A model generated the notes under the pieces. It was not told the origin of the DNA. It ran no database searches and worked only from the letters and a program-made list of their open reading frames with translations. DNA of 13,570 bases. Source: Prevotella sp. Lineage in GTDB: Bacteria; Bacteroidota; Bacteroidia; Bacteroidales; Dysgonomonadaceae. Location: contig JAISES010000063.1 of the NCBI GenBank assembly GCA_031263965.1, forward strand, positions 1 through 13,570, in the 5' to 3' direction. This document shows positions 7,069 through 13,570 of this stretch, piece after piece; the stretch's first letter is position 1; each line of letters begins with the position of its first letter. A program made the position numbers and the translations under genes.

Positions 7069-8829
7069 ATGAAACAATTTAAATATTATATTCTGTTTAT
7101 CGGAATTCTGGGTCTGTGTACTTCCTGTGTGGACGATTTGCTGAACCGGAATACAACGACACAGCTTTCTTCCGAAACTTACTGGAGAAATCCCGATGAT
7201 GCTCTGTACGTTACTATGGGTGTTTATGAAGCGACCCGCACACTTTTCGGACGCGATTATTACTTCGACGGACAGGGTGAATTTCAATATACCAGAGGTA
7301 CAAGCCTGGGATCGGGAACATGGAATCCGAGCGCCAATGGCAGTGGATTCAGCTATATGTGGAATAATGCCTACAGGGTTATAAACCGCGCCAATTTTGT
7401 GATTGCCAATGTGGAACCGATGATTGAGAAAGAAACACTTGCGGACGTTAAAACAAAGTTGGAGCAGATCAACGGGGAAAATCATTTCCTGCGCGCATTA
7501 GCCTATTTCCGCCTGATTCAATTATGGGGCGATGTTCCGTATTTTGCACATGTATTAAGTGGAAACGATGAGGCTACATCTTTGCCGAGAATGCCGATCG
7601 CCGAGATTAAAGATAATATTATCAATGACCTGACATATGCAATTTCTGTGTTGCCGCCTAGCTATTCGTCGTCGGATAAAGGACGGGCTACACAAGTGGC
7701 GGCTTATGGTTTCCGCGGAAAAGTGAAACTGTACTGGGCTTCATGGAAGAAGAACGGATGGGACGAATTGCAAGGATTTACGAAAGATGCCGGTGAGGCC
7801 AACACTTACTTCCAACAGGCAGCACAGGATTTCAATCAGGTAATTACCGGCTATGGTTTGAAACTCTATAAAGATGGGGATCCGGGAACGGCCGATAATC
7901 CGAGTTATTGGGAATTATTCAATGCCACCAATACGGAGTATGATCCCGAAATTATCTTTTCAGTACAATTCGGAGGCCCTAACATGCAGGGGCAAGGAGA
8001 AGAACTGTTGAGGGATTTCGGCACACGGACTACCGGTAATGCACAATGCTGGATTTCAACGAATAATCGTTTGGCCGACCGTTACCAGTCGCTGACGACA
8101 GGCGATTTTTTGGATCCGGTTATTTTGAATTCAAGTGCAACGCTTCCGGGCGGAGCCTGTAACCCGCAAACTTATGAGAACCGCGACTACCGGATGAAAG
8201 CTACTATCCTGTGGGATGGACAGAGCCTTCTGCGCATCAGTACCGACGGAATGACGCTGGGTGCGTCTATGCCGTTCAAATTCGGTGCCAGCGACGGTGT
8301 TAATAATATCAATTATGATGCGCCGGGTATTCCGGGCTATCTTTTCCGCAAATGGGTTCGCCAGTGGGGTGGAGCCGAACGCAGCCAGGGCCCGCAGGAT
8401 TTCTACCTGATGCGCTTGCCGGATGTTTATCTGATGTATTGCGAAGCCGAAAATGAAGTAAACGGGCCGTCATCGGGATTAGTCGATCTGATTGATAAAA
8501 TCAGAAAAAGAGGTAATCTGCCAGGGTTGGCTCCTGCGAAATATGCAGATAAAGCTGAATTTTTCAAGGCAATTGAGCAAGAACGCATTGTCGAGCTGAT
8601 TGCCGAAGGTCACCGTCCGTTCGATATTCGCCGCTGGAGAAAAGTGGAAGAAATATGGGGAGCTCCCGGTGGTTTGGGCTTAACGATGTTTAACACTCAG
8701 GGAGGAAGAGTTAGGGATGAATTCAGAAGCGTTCCGGCCAGGGATTACCAACGGTACTACATTTATCAGATACCGACCGCCGAACGTGAACGTAATCCGA
8801 ACCTGACACAGAATCAACCATGGTTATAA
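7069..8829 (+). CDS. SusD/RagB-family glycan-binding lipoprotein
   Basis: A 586-residue surface lipoprotein that pairs with the upstream SusC porin as its substrate-binding lid. The lipoprotein signal ends in LCTSC, with the lipidated Cys at residue 20 followed by acidic VDD, as in surface-exposed Bacteroidetes lipoproteins. The start of the mature protein (LLNRNTTTQLSSETYWRNPDDA) is typical of the SusD N-terminal region. The central part supplies TPR-like helices (NHFLRALAYFRLIQLWGDVPYF). The C-terminus has RIVELIAEGHRPFDIRRWRK and ends YYIYQIPTAERERNPNLTQN then QPW, the family's closing signature. Length is within the usual 500-650 range and the gene looks intact. Aromatic residues that would contact sugar cannot be assigned without a structure. 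Confidence 0.96.
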   Translation: MKQFKYYILFIGILGLCTSCVDDLLNRNTTTQLSSETYWRNPDDALYVTMGVYEATRTLFGRDYYFDGQGEFQYTRGTSLGSGTWNPSANGSGFSYMWNNAYRVINRANFVIANVEPMIEKETLADVKTKLEQINGENHFLRALAYFRLIQLWGDVPYFAHVLSGNDEATSLPRMPIAEIKDNIINDLTYAISVLPPSYSSSDKGRATQVAAYGFRGKVKLYWASWKKNGWDELQGFTKDAGEANTYFQQAAQDFNQVITGYGLKLYKDGDPGTADNPSYWELFNATNTEYDPEIIFSVQFGGPNMQGQGEELLRDFGTRTTGNAQCWISTNNRLADRYQSLTTGDFLDPVILNSSATLPGGACNPQTYENRDYRMKATILWDGQSLLRISTDGMTLGASMPFKFGASDGVNNINYDAPGIPGYLFRKWVRQWGGAERSQGPQDFYLMRLPDVYLMYCEAENEVNGPSSGLVDLIDKIRKRGNLPGLAPAKYADKAEFFKAIEQERIVELIAEGHRPFDIRRWRKVEEIWGAPGGLGLTMFNTQGGRVRDEFRSVPARDYQRYYIYQIPTAERERNPNLTQNQPWL

Positions 8830-8849
8830 AATATAAAAAAGCAAGTATT

Positions 8850-9245
8850 ATGAGAAAGAGTATTATATTCTTATTATTTATCATATGTGCGGTTTTCGGA
8901 AATCAATCCTGCGGCGATGCTCCGATTGATGACGACGGGCTGTTGATAACAGACAGGACGCAATGCTATATGAGCATGTTTGAGCTGATGGGACCTGACA
9001 ACCGGACTGTTCTGGTCAGCGGAACAGTTATCGACACGGTTAATTGTACGGTTGTGGCAACCGCCAAATTCGGCACAAATATTAAGCATGTGAAACCATA
9101 TTGCAGCTTGGTTACGGATGCGAAACTCGAGCCGGCCATGGGGGTATGGACAGATTTTAGCCAACCTTGTCAATATACGGTGATCTCTGGCAACCGGAAG
9201 GTGAAGAAAACATATACGATCACGGTGGCGGTTCAAGGACAATAA
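8850..9245 (+). CDS. Small Cys-rich lipoprotein, DUF5018-like beta-sandwich
   Basis: A predicted 131-residue lipoprotein whose signal ends NQSC, with the lipid-bearing Cys at residue 21 followed by GDAPIDDD, an acidic surface-export type of start. The mature part looks like one immunoglobulin-like beta-sandwich. Its pattern (hydrophobic strand, TVIDTVNCTVVATAKFGTNI, a VKPYCSLVTDAKLEP strand, then WTDFSQPCQYTV and KTYTITVAVQG) recalls DUF5018-type domains of surface glycan-binding proteins next to SusD. Four cysteines remain after processing (39, 66, 85, 107), unusual for this fold, and could make two disulfides. I start at the ATG at 8850, 20 bp after susD. An in-frame ATG at 8820 overlaps susD and would place charged residues before the signal. 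A role as scaffold or glycan-binding accessory is inferred. Confidence 0.75.
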   Translation: MRKSIIFLLFIICAVFGNQSCGDAPIDDDGLLITDRTQCYMSMFELMGPDNRTVLVSGTVIDTVNCTVVATAKFGTNIKHVKPYCSLVTDAKLEPAMGVWTDFSQPCQYTVISGNRKVKKTYTITVAVQGQ

Positions 9246-9264
9246 TTGTTTAAAAATTAAAGTT

Positions 9265-10296
9265 ATGAAAATATTTAAATATTTATTCTTAATTATCCCT
9301 GTGGCGCTCTTTACATCGTGTAGCGACGATAAGGAATCGAATGTGAAAAACGACTTTCTGAAGAAAACAACTTCTCCGGCAATAGTCGGGGAAACCATAG
9401 AGTTTGCCTATGCAATGGGAACAACTTCGGGCCGCCTGAATACGGCGGAAGCAGTAGCTTCTATTCCGGGCGCACAAGGAACCGGATTCGGGCTGTATTC
9501 TTACTATACTGTCAGAACCGGACCAACCGAAGCTTCGATACAGACAGTGAAGGAAACCTCTACGAATGGAGCGACTTCTACGGCTGCAATGGAGGAAAAA
9601 GTGGATACACATTATATGAATCCTGTCGTTCCCTTAGGTACAAGCCGGTCGGATCTGATTGCTGCTACCCTGCGTTATTATTACGTAGTACCTGAAGAAG
9701 CGCGCGGAAAAGAATTTTCCCTGAGATTTGCAGCAAAATCTACGGATGGGGGATCGGCTTCGTATCAGACACCCGCATATAAAGTATCTAAAATGGATAT
9801 GAAGCGTTTGATAGTAATGACAAACAGCAATGCTTGTTATTTCTCTGTCGCAGATATGGAAGCATATACCAAAGAGGAAGTGGAAAACCGGAATTTGTCG
9901 GAAAAAATAGATTTCGTTTACATGTACCAGGCTCAATTGGGTGGGTTTACGTATAATCATGCTTTTGTATCACCCGGAACGGATCCAATGTTTGTGGCTA
10001 TTCCCGCAAACATTCCTCCGGGCTGGACAAAAAACAATACACTAATGGAAAAACGTGTAGATGTAAGAGATGCGCAATTGAAAGGGAGTATTCCGAATGT
10101 ATATATCGATGATATTGATTTCGAAACCCTTAATTTGAGTGCGGCAGTAGATTACGTACTTGATTGTAAGGCAGAGGAAGGCGCTTTTATGAAGACGGCG
10201 GATGGGAAATATGCGGCCTATATATTCATAAACTCTTTGAATACAGATAATGGAGGCACAATGACGGTCAGCATAAAACGTTATCCGTTGAAATGA
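9265..10296 (+). CDS. Surface lipoprotein resembling DUF4466, possible glycan-binding protein
   Basis: A 343-residue lipoprotein with signal MKIFKYLFLIIPVALFTSC; lipidation is at Cys19, followed by SDDKES, an acidic surface-export type of sequence. No catalytic motif is visible. The mature protein appears to be mostly beta: an N-terminal region of about 150 residues with bacterial Ig-like character (SPAIVGETIEFAY, LRYYYVVPEEARGKEFSLRF), then a C-terminal region starting near KVSKMDMKRLIVMTNSNACY. Length and the latter segment recall DUF4466, a Bacteroidetes family found in polysaccharide utilisation loci; this assignment is from memory and moderate at best. The gene sits 19 bp after the small lipoprotein and its last four bases overlap the start of the beta-helix gene. 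It occupies the place where surface glycan-binding proteins usually lie, so glycan capture is the best guess. Confidence 0.72.
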   Translation: MKIFKYLFLIIPVALFTSCSDDKESNVKNDFLKKTTSPAIVGETIEFAYAMGTTSGRLNTAEAVASIPGAQGTGFGLYSYYTVRTGPTEASIQTVKETSTNGATSTAAMEEKVDTHYMNPVVPLGTSRSDLIAATLRYYYVVPEEARGKEFSLRFAAKSTDGGSASYQTPAYKVSKMDMKRLIVMTNSNACYFSVADMEAYTKEEVENRNLSEKIDFVYMYQAQLGGFTYNHAFVSPGTDPMFVAIPANIPPGWTKNNTLMEKRVDVRDAQLKGSIPNVYIDDIDFETLNLSAAVDYVLDCKAEEGAFMKTADGKYAAYIFINSLNTDNGGTMTVSIKRYPLK

Positions 10297-13202
10297 AAAA
10301 ATATCTTTTTATCTCTCTCTTAATGTTTATAACATTGGTAAATCCGGGGTTTTCGCAAACCCCGGCCAGTGTTGCAGATCCTTACACTTCTATCTATCAG
10401 ACTCGCTTGGACGATCCTCTGGCTGTTTATTTCACGCCTGAAAATTTCAGAATTACGGCTGACGGAGTCACTGATGTTTCGGACGCATTGCAGGAAGCGA
10501 TAAACAAGGTGCAGGAAACAGTCCGCTATGGTATTGTTTTTATTCCGGAAGGCACATATCGGATCAGTAAAAAAATCAATCTATGGAAAGGGGTGCGTCT
10601 GATCGGCTATGGCAAGAAGAGGCCGGTGATATTATTAGCTAAGAATACTTCCGGTTTTCAGGATGGCGCAGGGAAATACCTTTTTCATTTCGTTTCCGAC
10701 AGGCCGCGGCGTGATGCACAACAGGTTGCCGATGCCAATGCCGGTACTTTCTATACGGGTATCAGGAATATAAATATCAGAATAGAAGAAGGTAACAGGG
10801 CAGCTATTGCGGTTCGTTATCATGCAGCCCAACATTGTTTTTTGTCTCATATGGATTTTAACCTCAGTACAGGAAATACCGGAGTGGAAGATATTTGTAA
10901 TGAAATAGAGTTTTGCCGTTTCTTTGGAGGAGATTATGGTATTAAGACCGGAAAAACGGCTCCCGGATGGCAGACTCTGATTATAGATTCTTATTTTGAA
11001 AAACAGGGTAAAGCAGCTATTGCTACCGAAGAAGCAGAAATGTTAATCATCAGGAATCATTTTAAAAATATTCCGACGGCTGTTTCCATCAATGAGGACC
11101 GGTCAGAGCAATTATGGATTTCCTGTTCACGGTTCGAAAATATAACCGGTCCTGCAATTATTGTGAGTAACGAGAGCCGTCCTAAGACTCAGATCAATTT
11201 TACGGATATTATTTGTATAAATACTCCTGACTTCCTTCAATTCAGAGGTTCGGGGCAAAATATATCTTCAAAAGACAAAATATATCATGTGAAAAAATTT
11301 TCACACGGGCTTCACTACGAAAATATGAGTATTTGGCCTGAGATTAAGACGATTTCCGAGATCGAGCCGTTGAAGAAGGCTCCCGCATTGGTTCCGTCCG
11401 ATATTCCCCAGCTTGCGTCTACGGATTCCTGGGTAAATATTAAATCATTGGGAGCAATAGGTAATGGTATCGCCGATGATACTGAGATATTAAAAAACGC
11501 CATAGCTAATTACACAACTATCTATCTGCCCTGCGGGCATTACAGGGTTACAGAACCTGTTATACTGAAACCCGGAACAAACATCGTAGGGCTTCATCCG
11601 TCTATTACCCAGATAATGTTGCGCGACAGTACTGCAATGTATCAGGGAATAGGTTCTCCGCTGCCGCTACTGGAAACACCTCAGGGAGGAGTTAATATTG
11701 TCAGCGGTATCGGTCTGAACACATCGGGCGTGAATCCTCGTGCTGTGGCTGCCAAATGGATGGCCGGTGAGAAATCGATGATGAATGATGTGCGTTTTAC
11801 CGGCGGACATGGTACATACGATCTGAAAGGAAGAGAAGTCAGGGTATATAACGATAACCGCACAACGGACGGCATCCCTTACCGTAAATGGGATACCCAG
11901 AACTGGAGTTTGTGGATTACCGATGGCGGAGGTGGAACATTCAAGGATATCTGGACTCCGAGTCCGTATGCTTCGGCGGGACTATACATTTCGGATACAC
12001 AGACCGGGGGACGGATCTATATTATGTCTATTGAGCATCATGTGAGGAATGAAGCAATTTTTGACCGCGTATCCAACTGGAAAATATACGGGTTGCAAAT
12101 GGAAGAAGAAAGTGGTGAAGGTCCTTATTGCCTTCCCCTCGATATACGTAATTCCAGTAATATATTATTTGCTAATACTTTCTCTTATCGCGTAAGCCGT
12201 ATGACGACTCCTTATCCTTATGCTATACGTACCGAAAATTCAAGGGATTTGTATTTCAGGGGATTGCGGACATATACATGGACCAAATATTTATTCGAGA
12301 ATACCTTGTATGATGCCGGTAGCGGTATCGGAATACGTCCGCGTGAAATCGCTTACCTGAATGTAACGGACACTGCGGCAGACCGGTATCCAAGTCCGGA
12401 TGTAGACAAATTAGCCGGTGGTTTTGATTTTATAGATGGAGCTGCGGTTGACAGTGAAGGAAATCCGTACTTTATTGATTACAAATGGCAGCGCATATAC
12501 CGGTGGAATGTATCGCAGAAAAAGCTTGAACTTATATGTGAACTGCCTCTTCATCCGGTTTCGCTATCTTTTGATACGGAAGGGAACTTATTGGTCGTTA
12601 CCCGTTATGTACAGATTGAATCTGTCTTTAATAAAGGCGACGTCAAGGTAATTGCCATGGATCCCGATAATCCGGTTGAAACTATCACGGAATTGAAAGA
12701 AGTCCCGTTCTCATCTATTGATAAAGGCAAAATTAAAAACATTGTTTATCAAGCATCAAGATACCGCATCGAACATAATGTGGACGCTGCTCTTGCTGAT
12801 CCGGTAAACACCTGCTTTGTAGCTCCTGACGGAATTACCATAATACCTTATACCCAAGATCTGGCACAGACCTATTCTTTAAAGGTTTCGCAACCCGGTA
12901 AGAAAATATATATATCCAGTAATGCTGCTCAAAAAACATATTCCATGGATATTGACGATCGGGGAAGATTCGTTAATCCGTCGTTGTTCGTACAGGACGG
13001 GGAAACGGATGCACTTGCAATACCTGATGGTGATGTGTATATATCATCCGGTAATATTCTGGTATATAATAGTAACGGGGTTTTTAAAAGATGTATTAAT
13101 ATTCCCGAACGACCATCTTCATTGGTATTAGGCGGTAAGAATCGGGATATATTATTTATTTGTGCTCGTAAGGGATTCTATTGTGTGAAAGTTAGTATTT
13201 AA
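10293..13202 (+). CDS. Secreted tandem beta-helix protein (GH55-like) with C-terminal beta-propeller
   Basis: A 969-residue exported protein with a Sec signal peptide (1-21, GFS then Gln) and no lipobox, so probably periplasmic. Two Pectate_lyase_3-type right-handed beta-helices follow: about 50-330 (ITADGVTDVSDALQEAI, VFIPEGTYRIS) and about 380-700 (SLGAIGNGIADDTEILKNAI, IYLPCGHYRVTEPV). Residues about 711-969 resemble an SMP-30/gluconolactonase propeller (GAAVDSEGNPYFIDY, LSFDTEGNLLVVT). The tandem helix arrangement and several segments recall GH55 exo-beta-1,3-glucanases: FYTGIRNINIRI, YHAAQHC with Gln180, GGGGTFKDIW, and SIEHH/QMEEE with Glu581 and Glu604, 23 residues apart as in GH55. 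The serine loop (ENGSGG in fungal enzymes) is not evident, so the mechanism or substrate may differ. The ATGA overlap with the upstream gene suggests translational coupling. It could also be a lyase or a non-catalytic binder. Confidence 0.8.
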   Translation: MKKYLFISLLMFITLVNPGFSQTPASVADPYTSIYQTRLDDPLAVYFTPENFRITADGVTDVSDALQEAINKVQETVRYGIVFIPEGTYRISKKINLWKGVRLIGYGKKRPVILLAKNTSGFQDGAGKYLFHFVSDRPRRDAQQVADANAGTFYTGIRNINIRIEEGNRAAIAVRYHAAQHCFLSHMDFNLSTGNTGVEDICNEIEFCRFFGGDYGIKTGKTAPGWQTLIIDSYFEKQGKAAIATEEAEMLIIRNHFKNIPTAVSINEDRSEQLWISCSRFENITGPAIIVSNESRPKTQINFTDIICINTPDFLQFRGSGQNISSKDKIYHVKKFSHGLHYENMSIWPEIKTISEIEPLKKAPALVPSDIPQLASTDSWVNIKSLGAIGNGIADDTEILKNAIANYTTIYLPCGHYRVTEPVILKPGTNIVGLHPSITQIMLRDSTAMYQGIGSPLPLLETPQGGVNIVSGIGLNTSGVNPRAVAAKWMAGEKSMMNDVRFTGGHGTYDLKGREVRVYNDNRTTDGIPYRKWDTQNWSLWITDGGGGTFKDIWTPSPYASAGLYISDTQTGGRIYIMSIEHHVRNEAIFDRVSNWKIYGLQMEEESGEGPYCLPLDIRNSSNILFANTFSYRVSRMTTPYPYAIRTENSRDLYFRGLRTYTWTKYLFENTLYDAGSGIGIRPREIAYLNVTDTAADRYPSPDVDKLAGGFDFIDGAAVDSEGNPYFIDYKWQRIYRWNVSQKKLELICELPLHPVSLSFDTEGNLLVVTRYVQIESVFNKGDVKVIAMDPDNPVETITELKEVPFSSIDKGKIKNIVYQASRYRIEHNVDAALADPVNTCFVAPDGITIIPYTQDLAQTYSLKVSQPGKKIYISSNAAQKTYSMDIDDRGRFVNPSLFVQDGETDALAIPDGDVYISSGNILVYNSNGVFKRCINIPERPSSLVLGGKNRDILFICARKGFYCVKVSI

Positions 13203-13228
13203 TTTGCAATTCAGTACTACACGAGGCG

Positions 13229-13265
13229 CCGCCCCAAAAGAGCACATTGGGGCGGTTATTGTTTA
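13229..13265 (+). terminator. Rho-independent terminator of the PUL operon
   Basis: CCGCCCCAA (13229-13237) pairs perfectly with TTGGGGCGG (13247-13255) around a 9-base loop, and TTATTGTTT follows at once. It lies 26 bp after the stop of the beta-helix gene, so the five-gene transcript should end here. Confidence 0.88.
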
Positions 13266-13317
13266 AAATCTAATTATTGATATAAGTTATCAATAATAAT
13301 TATCACAACATACTCTC

Positions 13318-13394
13318 TGTCATCCTGAGGAACGAAGGATCCCGTTTCTCCATAACAAAATATACACGAGATGCTTCCTTCCGTCAGCATGACA
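13318..13394. repeat. 77-bp REP/MITE-like imperfect palindrome
   Basis: The ends TGTCATCCTGA (13318-13328) and TCAGCATGACA (13384-13394) are inverted repeats with one mismatch. Inside them GAAGGA (13334-13339) pairs with TCCTTC (13376-13381), and TCTC (13347-13350) with GAGA (13368-13371). The nested pairing gives one long hairpin with a central A/T-rich loop. The element is noncoding and lies between an operon terminator and a converging gene end, a typical site for repetitive extragenic palindromes. Its TCATCCTGAGGAACGAAGGA start resembles dispersed Bacteroidetes repeats that I remember. Copy number cannot be seen from one window. Confidence 0.65.
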
Positions 13395-13459
13395 AAAATG
13401 AAAATAATGTTGCATTAAATTGTTGTCACTGCTTATTTGTTGAGAGCCTGAAATTATAC

Positions 13460-13570
13460 TCAAAAAGAAACGGATTGCGAATTAATCAATCTAAAATTTA
13501 GAGTAAGCAGGGTCTCTAACTCCGGTTTATATTGTTCTATATTTTCAAAAAAATGGTGAATCGCTTCTCG
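13460..13570 (-). CDS. 3' end of an unidentified gene (partial)
   Basis: On the minus strand one frame is open from the right edge to a TGA at 13460-13462, giving the last 36 residues of a protein. The other two minus frames stop within 35 bases. The peptide (AIHHFFENIEQYKPELETLL, then TLNFRLINSQSVSF) looks like an amphipathic helical C-terminus, as in a real protein. I cannot name the family; a transposase or other DNA-binding protein is possible but unsupported. It converges on the PUL operon. Confidence 0.5.
   Translation of the reverse strand, partial: REAIHHFFENIEQYKPELETLLTLNFRLINSQSVSF

Noticed and set aside
8820..8849. Alternative ATG for the small lipoprotein, overlapping the end of susD
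   Set aside because: It would add ten mostly charged or polar residues before a good lipoprotein signal that starts cleanly at 8850.
8874..9398. Minus-strand 174-codon open frame across the two lipoprotein genes
   Set aside because: It spans two well-supported lipoprotein genes and their gap, has an unlikely His/Ile/Asn composition and no domain; it is an antisense shadow.
10293..13202. Calling the last PUL gene a true pectate lyase or GH28 polygalacturonase
   Set aside because: The beta-helix fold is shared, but I see no GH28 catalytic Asp motifs (NTD, DD, GHG) and the conserved-looking Glu pair fits GH55 better.
1..13570. CRISPR array, tRNA or rRNA gene, defence system, phage or integron
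   Set aside because: No regularly spaced repeats, no tRNA cloverleaf noticed, and no nuclease, toxin, integrase or phage genes in the window.

Overview
The window looks like chromosomal DNA from a Bacteroidales-type bacterium, perhaps Dysgonomonas, Parabacteroides or a relative (genus is a guess). The reasons are a SusC/SusD outer-membrane pair, several lipoproteins, A/T-rich leaders with no clear Shine-Dalgarno, and upstream boxes fitting the Bacteroidetes -7 consensus TAnnTTTG. No rRNA, tRNA, CRISPR array or complete insertion sequence was seen.

Left part (1-3569), housekeeping and accessory genes: the 3' tail of an unidentified plus-strand gene; a minus-strand pair made of a 12-helix MFS transporter followed by a family-6 uracil-DNA-glycosylase-superfamily enzyme (hypoxanthine/deoxyinosine DNA glycosylase); and, divergent from the transporter, ychF, the conserved ribosome-associated ATPase. 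The 2133-2465 gap carries candidate promoters for both directions. The 3570-3947 gap holds a near-perfect 15-bp hairpin, then a candidate promoter and a second hairpin in front of susC.

Right part (3960-13202), one five-gene plus-strand operon with gaps of 25, 20 and 19 bp and finally a 4-bp ATGA overlap: susC-like TonB-dependent porin, susD-like lipoprotein, a small Cys-rich lipoprotein resembling the DUF5018-type beta-sandwich accessory proteins, a 343-residue lipoprotein resembling DUF4466, and a 969-residue secreted protein with two right-handed beta-helix (Pectate_lyase_3) regions followed by a beta-propeller of SMP-30/gluconolactonase type. A clear intrinsic terminator follows. This is a compact polysaccharide utilisation locus: the lipoproteins and SusD would capture glycan on the surface, the beta-helix protein would cleave or bind it, and SusC would import the products. 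No sigma/anti-sigma pair, hybrid two-component system or other regulator is inside the window.

The main point of interest is the last gene. Both beta-helix halves carry segments resembling family GH55 exo-beta-1,3-glucanases, including two glutamates 23 residues apart (Glu581, Glu604) where I recall GH55 having its active-site pair, but joined to a C-terminal propeller not usual for that family. This suggests, without proof, a locus for beta-1,3-glucan or a related glycan.

Right edge (13256-13570): a 77-bp imperfect palindrome of REP/MITE type and the 3' end of an unidentified minus-strand gene that runs off the window.
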